From Acephala macrosclerotiorum (Eukaryota; Ascomycota; Leotiomycetes; Helotiales; Mollisiaceae), in the NCBI GenBank assembly GCA_014904845.1, contig MU119760.1:1-20684 (forward strand): DNA of 20,684 nt, in the 5' to 3' direction. The notes under the pieces are model-generated. The model was not told where the DNA came from. It was given only the letters and a program-made list of their open reading frames with translations, and searched no databases. The translations under genes were made by a program, and so were the position numbers. Of this stretch, positions 1 through 9,975 are shown piece by piece; the first letter of the stretch is position 1; each line of letters opens with the position of its first letter.

Positions 1-210
1 TGATTTATGAAACGGTGAAGATCTATTGGTCGGATAAGGCGCGGCCGCTAGTCTGCATATAAGTCTTGGCGAAGAACACCAAAACTCAATAAGTTCTAAC
101 TATATAGCTTAATATCTCAATGCGCGCTCGATAGATTTACTTGAAACTCTTATAATAGATTAAATAAGTACTATAGATTGTAAGTTTCAAATATCTAAGT
201 ATTTAGTCTT

Positions 211-270
211 AAGCTGGTACTATTAGCAATGCTTTGGCACTATTGGCACCGGGCTGACGCTATTGGCACT
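211..270 (+). repeat. 20-bp-period tandem repeat, three degenerate units
   Basis: The core tattRgcaMY occurs at 221, 241 and 261, exactly 20 bp apart. The second and third units share about 14 of 20 positions and the first is more diverged. An 8-base core (ctattagc, 220-227) recurs inverted at 321-328. No function is evident. Possibilities are a minisatellite or part of a transposon's subterminal repeats. Confidence 0.65.
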
Positions 271-321
271 AGACTAAAATAGCCGGTGGCGCTGGCAATC
301 GATTGAGTTGCCATTGGCTCG

Positions 322-339
322 CTAATAGCGCTACTAGCG
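322..339 (+). repeat. 9-bp tandem duplication
   Basis: ctaatagcg (322-330) is followed directly by ctactagcg (331-339), with one mismatch. It lies close to the right-hand boundary of the ordinary-composition segment and overlaps the inverted copy of the core found at 220-227. Confidence 0.6.
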
Positions 340-1448
340 CACGTGTCTTTCGGTAAAACGACTGGCAAAAAATATTTTTCCTGATGTATTCATTAAAATT
401 AATTTTAAAAACGTTAATATTTAATTTAAAAATTTTAATAATAATAAAATTGTTTATATAAATTACAATAATTAAATCGTTTTTATAAAAAATCGAAAAA
501 TTTGTATTTAGTATTTTAAATTTAAATTTTTTTAAAAAAGCGACGAAAATATTATATTATACGCGAAATAATTATTTTAAATCGTAAAATTTTTTCGAAG
601 TTTAATAATATTAATAATATTATAATTCGTAAATAATTCGATTTAAATGTTTATATTAATTTTTTTATAAAAAAAAATTAATTTTATATTTATTTATTTA
701 AATTTTTAATTAAAAACAATAATTATAATTATAAAAACAAATATTTTATAAAAATTAATTTTTTATTATTATTTAAAATTACGAACTATTTAATAAATTT
801 TATATTGTAAAATTTTTTATATATTTTTTTTTAATTTTAAAAATTTATTTACTCGTAAAAAAATTTCGATTAAACGAATAATTTTTTAATATTTATATTT
901 TATTTTTAATTAAAAAATTATACTTGTTTTTAATAGTTTTTTTTTATTATAATTTATTTTAAAGTTTTAAATTTAAATAATTTATAAAAATTTGATTTAC
1001 TAAAAAAATAATTCGTTAAAAATAAAAAATAAATTAAATAAATTTAATAATTTGAAAACTCGATAAAAATAATAATAAAAAAATAATAAATTAATATATT
1101 GTGTATTTAATAATTTAAAAATTATAATTTTAAAAAAAAGTTTTTAAATAAAAAAATAAATATTAAAATTAATTAATATTTTCGAAATTTTTATTATCGT
1201 TTTATTATAAAATATATTTAAAATTAAAATTTTATAAAATAAATAAAACAATATTAAATAAGTTTTTAAAATTGTTTTTTAAATAATTTATTAATTCATT
1301 TTAAAAAAAGTTTTTAAAATTTTAAAAATTTTAAATAATTTAATATTTTTAATATTTAAATCGTATTTACGTTTTTAAATATATTAACGTTTAATCGTTT
1401 AATAGAAATTTAAATTTTTTAATAATAATTCGTTCGATTAAAAATTTT

Positions 1449-1585
1449 TAAAATTGAAATTAATAATTAATTTTTATTAAAAATTGAAAATTGAAATAAT
1501 AATAAATTTTTATTAAAAATTGAAAATTGAAATAATAATAAATTTTTATTAAAAATTGAAAATTGAAATAATAATAAATTTTTAA
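1449..1585 (+). repeat. 36-bp minisatellite, about 3.7 copies
   Basis: A unit containing attgaaaattgaaat followed by aataataaatttttatt repeats with exact 36-bp spacing: the first G of the motif falls at 1486, 1522 and 1558. The three full copies are essentially identical, and a diverged partial copy precedes them around 1449-1470. The array stops at about 1585, where aatcg replaces the expected continuation. Because the copies have not diverged by C/T changes, the array probably grew by slippage or unequal exchange after the region had already become AT-rich. Confidence 0.85.
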
Positions 1586-1965
1586 TCGTTTAAAGTTTAA
1601 AAAAAAAACGATCAAATTTTTTCGTTTGATATTCGAAAGATTTAAATATAATTTTTAAAATAATAAAATTTAATAAAATGAAATTTAAAATGTTAACGTT
1701 TAAAAAATTAAAATTAAAAAAATTAAAACTCGAAATATTAATATTTTAACGAGTATAATTTGAGAAAAATCGTTGAATTATTACTAGAATTTATTATATA
1801 TTTAAAAAAACAATAACGAGTAATTATAAATTTAAATAATAATTTTTAATTTTTGAAAAATTTAAAAAAAAAAATATTAAAAAAATCGATAATAAAAACG
1901 TTAAATAAATTAAATAATATATTAATTAAAACGTTTATTTTTAAATTAAAATTAATTGTAAAATT

Positions 1966-1995
1966 ATTAAACGATTAAAAATTAAACGATTAATA
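1966..1995 (+). repeat. 15-bp tandem duplication
   Basis: attaaacgattaaaa (1966-1980) is followed directly by attaaacgattaata (1981-1995), 14 of 15 identical. Both copies keep the CpG. This is a local slippage product inside the desert with no sign of function. Confidence 0.6.
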
Positions 1996-3787
1996 ATTTA
2001 AATAAATCGAATTAATATTATATTTTTTATAAAAAAAAATTATTATAATACGTTTTTTTTTAAAATTTAATTTAAAAAAAAAATCGAAATAAAAATCGAT
2101 TTAATATATTTAAAAATATAAATAATTTTAAATTTAATAAAATTAAAAAAAAAAATTTAATTTGATTTATTTTTGAGATTTTAAAATCAAATTATTATTA
2201 TATTATTCGTTTAATAATTTATAAAATAATATTACGATAAATATAATTATTTAATTTTGAAATTTAATAAATATTATTTTTTTATATTTAATAAAAATAT
2301 TTTAATTAATTTTATTACGAATAAATTTTATAAATTTAAAATAACGAATATAATTAATATATGATTTTTAATCGTTTTATATTTCGAAAAAAGTTTTTTT
2401 AATTTTAAAATAATTAATATATTTAACGGTTTTTAATTAATATTTTAAATTGATATTAATATATTTAAAAAATAAAATCGATTTTACGATAAATTGTTTA
2501 ATTAAAACGTTTAATAAATTCGTTTATTTAAGAATTATAACGTTTTAATAATTTTTAATCGATGTTTTTTTTTTATGAAAATTTTTTTATAGTTTTTTAA
2601 AAATATATTTATTATTATTATTATTTTAAAAACGTTTAATTATTTATTTTAAATTTAATAATATAAATTCGAATTATTTTAAATTTATTATATTTAAAAG
2701 TAATTAAATATTAATTATTATTATAATTTTTAATCGATATCGAATTAATAATATTTAAATAAATAAAATTTATTTTATATTTTTTCGATTTAATAAAATA
2801 ATTATAATTTTTTTTTAATTAAAATATACGTTTTATAAATACAAAAATTAAAATAATACTTTTTAATAAAATTAATATTATTATATATAATAAATAGTTT
2901 TTTAACGTTTTATATTTTTAAATATTTAAATCGATTATATTATTAAATAATATTTTAATTAATAATATAAATTTAAAATACGATTATTTTTTTAAAAAAA
3001 ATATTTAAAAATAATTAATATAATAATAAAAAAAAATCGAAATCGAAAAAAATATTTAAAATAAACGAATAAAATACTCGAAAAAAATAAAAAAATAAAA
3101 ACGAATATAAAAAACAACTTATTAAAAAAATTAATAATTAAATTATATAATCGAAAAAAAATAAAATTTCAATTTAATAATATTAATAAATTTTATAATA
3201 AATTAATTTACTCGATCGAAAAATTGAAAATCGTATTTTATTATTATATTAATTTTAATATTTTTAATAATTTAAAATATTAAATTTTTAAATATTATGA
3301 ATTTAATATTACGTTTAAATAATTAAAATATTAAAATAAAATTAAAAAAATTTATTATAAAATAAAATTTAATATCGTTAAATCGTATATAAATTTTTTG
3401 ACTATTTTTATTAAAAATAAAAATATTGATAATTTTAATATTTTCGAATTTAATACTATTATTAATACCGCTATAAGTATTATAATTTTTACGAGTAAAA
3501 TTACTCGAAATAAAATTAAAAAAAATATTAATAATATAATTATTTAAATAATACAATTAATATCGACGATTTAATCGTTTTATAAAATTTGAAATAAATT
3601 AAAAAAAGTAATTTCTTCGAAAAAAAAAATATTATTATTAAAAATTTAATTATTAATAATTATATATAAAATAATATTTAAATTATTATTAAATCGATTA
3701 AAATTAATTTAATCGTAATTTTAATAATTTTAATTATTAAAATAAATTTTATTTTTATTTTTTTTATATATAAAAAAACTTTGTTTT

Positions 3788-3833
3788 TTTTATATATTAT
3801 TAATAAAAAAATATTTATTTTATATTTTTTAAT
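3788..3833 (+). repeat. Dispersed repeat core, copy 1
   Basis: This block of about 45 bp matches 17469-17512 almost perfectly, with one extra A in an A run and a further mismatch at the left edge. Upstream, 3735-3787 resembles 17416-17468 more loosely, so the shared element may be about 100 bp. The sequence is low in complexity, so homology is likely but not certain. The element type is unknown. Confidence 0.45.
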
Positions 3834-6800
3834 AAATTATAAATTCGAATTTCGTACGAGATTATTTATTTATTTAAAAATTATTTATTTAATTATTTAT
3901 TTTTTATAATTCGAAATTTTATTTATTTATTTTATTTTTATTTTCATTTTCATTTTTTGAATTTTCGATTACTTAATTAATTATTTTTAATTTATTTTAT
4001 ATGAAATTTAAACTAATTAAGTTTTATTTATTTATTATAAATATAATTAATTAAATTCAAATAAAAAATGATTATTTTTTAAATTTTTATTTTTTTTAAA
4101 AAATTCAAAAAAATATAAAATATTTCAATAATTTAAATAATTTTAAATACTTGAAAACTATTTCTCGAGATAATTTAAAATATATATATTTTCGTTATAA
4201 TTTTATTTATAATTATTTTTTATTTATTTTAAATTTAAATTTTATATTATTTTTAATATTTTAAAATAATTCAAATATTTTTTTTTATTTTACAAATATA
4301 AATTTTTTTGATCGTTAAATAAATTTTTTTTTTTTAAATAAATTTATTTTTTTATTTTTAAATTTAAAATATTTTCAATTATTTATCGAATTTTAAATTA
4401 AAAAAAAAATCGATATTAAAATATTTTTCAAAATTAAAATAAATTATAAATACATTTTAATTCAAATTATTTTAATTTTATTTTATAAAAAAAATCTTTT
4501 TATCGATTAAATAATTCGATCGAATTTTAAATTAAATTTTTTTTATTTATATTTTAAAATATTTTTTAATAAAAAAATATTATTATTTAAATTTTAAATT
4601 TTATTTTATTTTATTTATTTTTTATTACGTTTTCTTATTAATTAAAAAAGTTTTTTAAATTTTAATAATAATATTCGATTATATTAATCGAGAATATTTT
4701 TATAAATATTTTTATAATAATTAAATTTTTTTTTTACGTATAATACGAAATACTAAAAACGATTATAAACGAGTTTTAATTTAAATCGAAAAAAATATTA
4801 AAAGTTGAAACGAATTAAACAAAGTAAATAAACTAAGTAAAAATAAAATCAAAAATATATAAAATCGATAAAACGTTATATTTTATATTTTTCAATCGTA
4901 TTTTTTATAAAAAAAAAAAATTTTAATTCGAATAATCGTAATTTTAATATCGTTTTATTTAACGAAATTTTAATTAATAATTTTATTATTTTGAAAATAT
5001 TATTTAAAATATATTTTTAATAAAATTTATAATTTGATATTAATTATACGTAATAATAATAATTTTTTTTCGTTTATAAACGTTGATTTTTAAAAAAAAT
5101 TATATATATATATTTTTTTTTTAAATTTTACAAATATTTTTAATTTTATAATATATAAATTATTTTTAAATATTGAAATAATTATTTGTAATTTTTAATT
5201 ATTTATTAAACGAATTTTTTTATTTTTAAATTTTTTTTTTTTATAAAATTTTTTATTATTAATAAAAAAAAAATTTAATTAATCGTAAATCGATTTAAAA
5301 AATTTTTTTAAATAATTAAAAAATTTTTATTAATGTTTTTATTTTATATTTATAACAAATTTTTAAATAATAATTAAAAAAATTAAAATATTCACGAAAA
5401 ATTTTTTTTTTAATTTTATTTAAAATTTTAAAAATCAAAAAAATTAATTTGATTTTTATTATAAAATAAACGAATTTTTTATTATAAACGATTTTAATTA
5501 TATTATATAATAATTATTTAAATCGTATTTTATTATAAAATTTAAATTTAAAAATAATATAATCAATATAAAAAAACTCGTTTATAAAAAAAAATATAAT
5601 AAATAATTTTTATTTAAAATAATATATAATAAAAAAATATTCGTTTAAAAAAAATAATAATATTAAAATTATTTTATTATTAAAAATCGATATAAATATA
5701 ATAATTAAAAAAAAAAATCATTTTAATTGAATTTATTAAATATTAAATATTTTTTATTTAAATCGATTTTATTATACGTTTTTACGTTTTCATTTTAATT
5801 AAATATAAAAATATTATTAATTTTTTAAATTAATAATAAATTAAAATTTTTTTATAAAATAATAATTTTTATATTTATTTAATTAATTTTTTAATTTTTT
5901 TAAAAATTTAAATTTATATATGAAATTTTTATTATTATATTTTAATAAATTTATAATTTTATTTAAACGTTTAATAATTTTATAATCGAATAAAATATAA
6001 TAATTTAAAAAGTTTTTAATAAAAAATAATAATAAAATTCGTTTATTATTAAAATTGAAATCGTTTTTATAATTAATAATCGTTTATTAAATACTCGAGA
6101 TTTTTATAATTATTATAAAAAGTTATATTATATTAAAATTAAATATTTATTAAATATTTTTATTTTAAAAAAAATATAATATTAAAAAAAAATATAATAA
6201 TAATAAACGAAAATCGAATAATATAAAAAATTTATTTTTAAAAAAATTATATCTTTCGATTGAATTTATATTATTTTTTATTTTATTTATAAAATTTATT
6301 AATACGATTATTATTATAATTTACAATTTTTAATTTTTAATTATCGATAATAAATCAATTTTTATATTCGAAATTTTTTTTTTCTATTTTTATTTTTTTT
6401 ATTTAATATAATTTTTTTCGTTTTTATCGAATTTTTTAAAAACGATTAAATCGTTAATATCGATTATATTAATTATATTATTATAAATCGATTTTAATTT
6501 ATTAATTTTTAATTTAATAATTTCAAATTATACGAAAATATAAAAAAATAAATTAAATTCGAAAAAATCGAAAATAATTTTATTTATAATTTTACGAAAA
6601 TTTAATTTTATAAATAATTAATAAATATAAAATTAATATTATCGTACGAAATAATTTTTATTTTTTCGATCGAATTAAATAATTTTTTTTATATTATTTT
6701 ACAATAATCACTATTTTAATAATTAAAATTTTAATAAAATGAAATTTTTATTTATTTAAATTATTTGAACTTTATATAATCGTTTAAAATAAATTTATTT

Positions 6801-7375
6801 CGACGTTTAAAAACTCGATAAACTTTTAATCGATTTTACGATAAAATTTGAAAATAAATTATATGTTTATAATATATATATTATATAAAAAAATAAATAA
6901 AAACTATATAATTATTTTATTAAATTAAAAAAATATTTAATAAAATTAATTTATTTTAATATAATCGATTTAATTTTTATTAAAAAATTCGATAACAATT
7001 AATTTTTTATTATTTTTATATATAATAAAATTAAATTAATACGAACGTATATTATTAAATTTAAAAACGAAATTACAAATTATTTTAAATATCGAAATAA
7101 AAATTAAATAATTAAACGATTATAAAATAATAATAAAAAAAATTATATAATTAATAAATTTTATAAAATTTTTTAAAAAAAAAAAAAATATTAATTAAAA
7201 ATTTATTAAATTATATTTACTAAAAATAAACGATTTATTCGAATAATTTAATTAAATTATTTAAAAAAAAACGATTTTTTTATTTAAAAAAAATTAATTT
7301 TAATTTTAAATTTTAATCGAAAACAATTAAATATATATATTATTTTTATTTTCGATTATATTATTTTATTAGTTG

Positions 7376-7432
7376 TTCGTTTTAAGAACTAATATCAATT
7401 TTTATTAAATTACATATTATTTACATAATACG
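7376..7432 (+). repeat. Possible third, shortened relic of the 207-bp repeat
   Basis: Starting at ttcgt, this stretch follows the last third of the copy at 16418-16624 (aligning with about 16570-16624). It shares a segment like aactaatat and an identical ttattaaattac, with small gaps between. It needs indels, unlike the two full copies, and the flanks do not align, so it is a weak candidate. Confidence 0.3.
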
Positions 7433-7893
7433 AATTATTTCAATTATAAACGAAAAATATCAAATTTTAATTAATTTTTTTATATAGTTTTTTTAAAAAT
7501 TTTAAAATTTAATATTTTATTTAAAATCTCGTATTTGAGTTTGCGAAATTATATATCGAAACTTTTTATAATTTGGTTTTGTAATATGAATTCTTTAAAA
7601 AATAATATGATTTTTTAATTTTATTGTTCGAAAGAGAAAATTTATTAATCAACAAACGATATTATCGAGTACTGTTCGAAATTCTCGAATTATTATTTCT
7701 ACGTCGAACGAAAAAAGAAAATTAAAGTATTAAAAATACGATCGAGTCGAGTGTACGATTAAAGTAATTACTAGTAATATTGAGATTTAATCGATTATAA
7801 TAATATTAAGTAGTATTTAAACAAATTAATTTGAATTTTATTATTTTATTATTTGAACTTTTAAAATAGAAAGACTTAAAAATACTTTGAGAA
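7381..7893. other. Transitional, partly decayed flank left of the island
   Basis: G+C and non-CpG cytosines rise gradually toward the island. Motifs such as gatcgagtcgagtgtacg near 7740 would be out of place in the fully decayed desert. Stops remain dense and no gene is seen. The gradient suggests either partial mutation spreading outward from a fully mutated repeat, or older unique sequence with fewer hits. Confidence 0.5.
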
Positions 7894-7926
7894 TGTCGTG
7901 TTTCGTCAAGTATTTTCTTGAATACG

Positions 7927-7938
7927 TCACTCGAGTGA
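7927..7938. repeat. Perfect 12-bp palindrome
   Basis: TCACTCGAGTGA is a perfect palindrome directly beside the minus-strand AATAAA (7939-7944). A small hairpin (TCAAG at 7906-7910, CTTGA at 7917-7921, 6-base loop) lies just beyond it. Together they could form RNA structure around a polyadenylation site in the putative LTR, or serve as a binding site for a dimeric protein. Neither is shown. Confidence 0.5.
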
Positions 7939-7944
7939 TTTATT
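7939..7944 (-). promoter_or_regulatory. AATAAA polyadenylation-like hexamer
   Basis: On the minus strand this AATAAA lies downstream of a pyrimidine tract and a TATA-like stretch inside the putative LTR, the expected order for an R region. Such hexamers are common by chance in AT-rich sequence, so the support comes from its position in the GC-normal island. Confidence 0.3.
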
Positions 7945-8200
7945 GAGTATCGAGCGATAATATAACCAATGAAGAGAGAGAAGAGAAAGTGGAGATGTAA
8001 AGGTAAAATAGGATTGGAGAAAAGGCGGGCCAGAGGCTGGAGTCGAGTAAAGACGGCCAATGATGCGTAGGGCCCTGGAGTAATGAAATAGAGACTATTG
8101 ATAATGCGTGGACTCGATTGTAAGTCTAATGTAAAACCGGTTTAGTACTCGGCGTTTAGTGAATAGAGTTACAGAGGGGCTATTCTCTTCTATTCCGACA

Positions 8201-8345
8201 TTAGATGATATGCTACAAGCCTATTCTAAAGAATTCCGGTATTGAAGTTCACACGTTGAAAGCGCTGAACTAAGGACTACAAACGAACAATATAACTATG
8301 AAACGTCGAATTCGAGATTGGATACTTATTCAATTGCTTTTTCGG
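8201..8345. other. Ordinary-composition remainder of the island
   Basis: This sequence directly abuts the CGACA end of the putative LTR and keeps a full range of dinucleotides. All six frames are broken within about 35 codons and no known motif is seen. It may be the unique sequence into which the LTR inserted, or the last part of an element's internal region. It ends at about 8345, where composition falls. Confidence 0.5.
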
Positions 8346-8800
8346 TAAAACAATATTAGTATTTCGATGCTAAATAAACATAAAAACTTTCTAAAAGTGA
8401 GAACATTTTCAGTTCTAAACTTGAGATTAAAAAAAGAAAATAATATGAACTCAATTTTGAAATAAGTATCAAACGAGAGATTAATAAAAAAAAAAAACGT
8501 AAAATTAAATTAGTATTTAATAATAGAATTAAATACAAACTCTATAAAATTTAAAGTTTAATATATTGTAATTTAAATGAAAAATTAAAAAAAAAAAATT
8601 TAATTTTTTTTTTTTTTTTTTTTTTTAGAAATATAATTAGTATAACGACGATAAAATCTCGTTTATAAATCTAATTCGAATTATTCGTTAAAAGATTAAT
8701 TTTGCGAAATAATATATATATAATTGAGAGATTAATATATATAAATTGAAATTCTCGAATTCGTTTTTTTTTCGAGAAATTTTTTTTTTAAAATTCGTCG
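8346..8800. other. Transitional flank right of the island
   Basis: Cytosine outside CpG becomes steadily rarer from left to right. The minus-strand open stretch 8356-8538 encodes mostly L, S, F, Y and I and is judged an AT artefact. No gene or RNA is recognised. With 7381-7893 it makes a roughly symmetrical gradient around the island. Confidence 0.5.
8587..8626. repeat. A12 / T23 homopolymer pair
   Basis: Twelve A (8587-8598), the spacer tttaa, then 23 T (8604-8626). The two tracts could fold back on each other. Poly(dA:dT) of this length disfavours nucleosomes and is prone to slippage. It could be the poly(A) tail of a decayed minus-strand retroelement, but no element body is recognisable beside it. 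Confidence 0.6.
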
Positions 8801-9099
8801 ATTTTATTATATTTTATAATTTAACGATTACTAATAAACAATAAAATCAATAATAATAATATTAAATTTTAATCGAAATATTCAAATAAAGCGATTTGAT
8901 TGGTTTATTAAAAATTTTATAGTAAAAATAATTACGTAATAATTTCGAATTAATATATAATTAATTCGATAAAAAATATTAAAATTTCAATTAATATACG
9001 ATTACAATTATAATTTATTAATTAATTTAAATTGAAATTCAATTAAATATTATCAAATTTCAAGTTTTAAACGATTTTATTAATTTTTTATTATACAAA

Positions 9100-9975
9100 T
9101 CAATAAAATATAATCGTATTTTATAAAAATAATAATCGCAAAACTTTTAAATATATTTTTATTTAAAGTACTCAAGTTTTAAATTGTAAGAATACTAAAA
9201 AATCTTATTTTAATTATGTAATTTTCAATAAAAATTCTAAGAAATATTTTTTTAATAAATAATTTTTTATAATTAATTGAATTAATCGTAATAATTAAAT
9301 ATAAAACGAGAGTTTTAAAAAGTATTTTTAAAACTTTATTTTAAATATTAAAATATTAATATATTAAAATTTTATTTTTATTAATTTTATAATTGTACAA
9401 TTTTTAAAAAAAGATTTAAAAGATTTTTTTCTAGTAAATATAATCGTAATAACTATTTATAATCAATAGAATTAATCGTAATAATTTAATATAAAAAACG
9501 AGAATTTTAAAAAATATTTTTTTAATATGAAATTTTATTAAAAATACGTTTTTGTTTTAAGTATTAAAATATTTATTTAAATATTGAACATTTTTATAAT
9601 TACGCAATTTTTAAAAAAAATTAGAAATTAAATAAAATAATTTAAATTAATTAAATCGATCGTAGTAATTCGATATAAAAAACAAAAATCTCAAAAAGTA
9701 TTTTTTTAATATAAAATTTTATAGTAAATATATTTCTATTTAAAGTATCAAAGTATTTAAATATTGAAATAATTGTATAATTCTCGAAAAAAGTTTTAAA
9801 AAAGTTTTTTTTAAAATTATATATTAAATAAAATAATTTAAATTAATTGAATCGATTATAATAATTCAATATAAAAAACGAAAATTCCAAGAAACGTTTT
9901 TTTAGTAATATAATTTCATAATATATTTTTGTTTTAAATATTAAAAAATTTATTAATTTATTGATTTTTATCGTT
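9100..9975 (+). repeat. Degenerate tandem array, five units of about 190 bp
   Basis: A landmark resembling aattaatcgtaataat is found around 9115, 9287, 9477, 9661 and 9857. It is followed in units 1-4 by (a)taaaaaacgaRaattYYaa and a run like tatttttttaat, and in all five units by a segment resembling tttaaRtattaaa at 9168, 9345, 9561, 9745 and 9938. Spacings are 172-196 bp for the first landmark and 177-216 bp for the second, so the order of sub-motifs is kept while small indels and many C/T and G/A differences have accumulated. The first unit is shortened. No protein is encoded. It may be a decayed satellite, or tandemly duplicated transposon ends that were then mutated. Boundaries are approximate. 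Confidence 0.65.

Larger units (their letters stand above)
1..365. other. Ordinary-composition segment at the left edge
   Basis: This stretch has near-balanced composition (28 of 60 G+C in the first line, 33 of 60 at 241-300), in contrast to about 9% G+C to its right. CpA, TpG, CpT and CpC are all common here, so the mutational process of the neighbouring desert has not acted on it. No frame is open for more than about 30 codons, and no tRNA, rRNA or known protein motif is recognised. It contains a NotI-type octamer at 41-48 and the short repeats listed separately. It could be the end of a gene-bearing block, the tail of a recent transposon, or unique sequence. I cannot decide which. Confidence 0.7.
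366..7380. other. RIP-like AT-rich gene desert (left block)
   Basis: Composition drops abruptly after about 365. In hand-counted samples (2401-2640 and 6421-6660), 19 of 20 cytosines lie in CpG. In the second sample all 11 guanines do as well. In the first sample the RIP substrate index (CpA+TpG)/(ApC+GpT) is 4/13. Stop codons saturate all frames. The longest open stretches, such as 3323-3556 on the minus strand, encode only I, N, F, Y and K runs and are composition artefacts. Beyond the repeats listed separately there are A-rich (about 2985-3230) and T-rich (about 3745-3960) blocks and short (TTA)n and (TA)n runs. The ancestral content is probably decayed transposons, but no family can be read. 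Confidence 0.75.
7894..8200 (-). mobile_element. Putative solo LTR of a retrotransposon (Copia-like appearance)
   Basis: The 307-bp block begins TGTCG and ends CGACA on the plus strand. These are 5-bp inverted ends of the usual LTR form TG...CA. Read on the minus strand it starts TGTCGGAATAG. It has a strong pyrimidine tract (complement of about 7971-8000), a TATA-like stretch at about 7957-7964, and an AATAAA at 7939-7944, an order that fits a promoter/R/polyadenylation layout. Length and ends suit a fungal LTR. Against this, no 5-bp target duplication is visible (gagaa on the left, ttaga on the right), no tRNA primer-binding site or polypurine tract adjoins, and no second LTR is found. The 84-codon minus-strand open stretch at 7806-8060 runs through the LTR into AT-rich sequence and looks non-coding. 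Orientation and family are inferences. Confidence 0.4.

Noticed and set aside
19..48. BglII and NotI-type sites suggesting vector or adapter contamination
   Set aside because: The sites sit in continuous sequence with no recognisable vector backbone, and the segment runs smoothly into the genomic boundary.
3..62. Open stretch ending in a stop at 60-62, possibly the C-terminus of a protein entering from the left
   Set aside because: Only 19 codons are visible, no motif is recognised, and the opposite strand is also open here.
3323..3556. Minus-strand open stretch of 77 codons
   Set aside because: It consists almost entirely of I, N, F, Y and K from AT codons. No domain or sensible composition is visible, and it lies in saturated desert.
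7806..8060. Minus-strand open stretch of 84 codons over the island
   Set aside because: It runs from the putative LTR straight into decayed AT sequence. No family is recognised, and half its residues come from the AT part. It is better explained as LTR read-through.
8000..8120. tRNA gene in the GC-rich island
   Set aside because: No GGTTCGANTCC-like B box, no cloverleaf and no acceptor stem could be found on either strand.
8356..8538. Minus-strand open stretch of 60 codons, hydrophobic
   Set aside because: The L/S/F/Y/I composition is what AT-rich transitional DNA gives by chance. There is no start context and no related neighbour.
9100..9975. CRISPR-like array
   Set aside because: Units of about 190 bp are diverged along their whole length. 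There are no short identical repeats separated by unique spacers.
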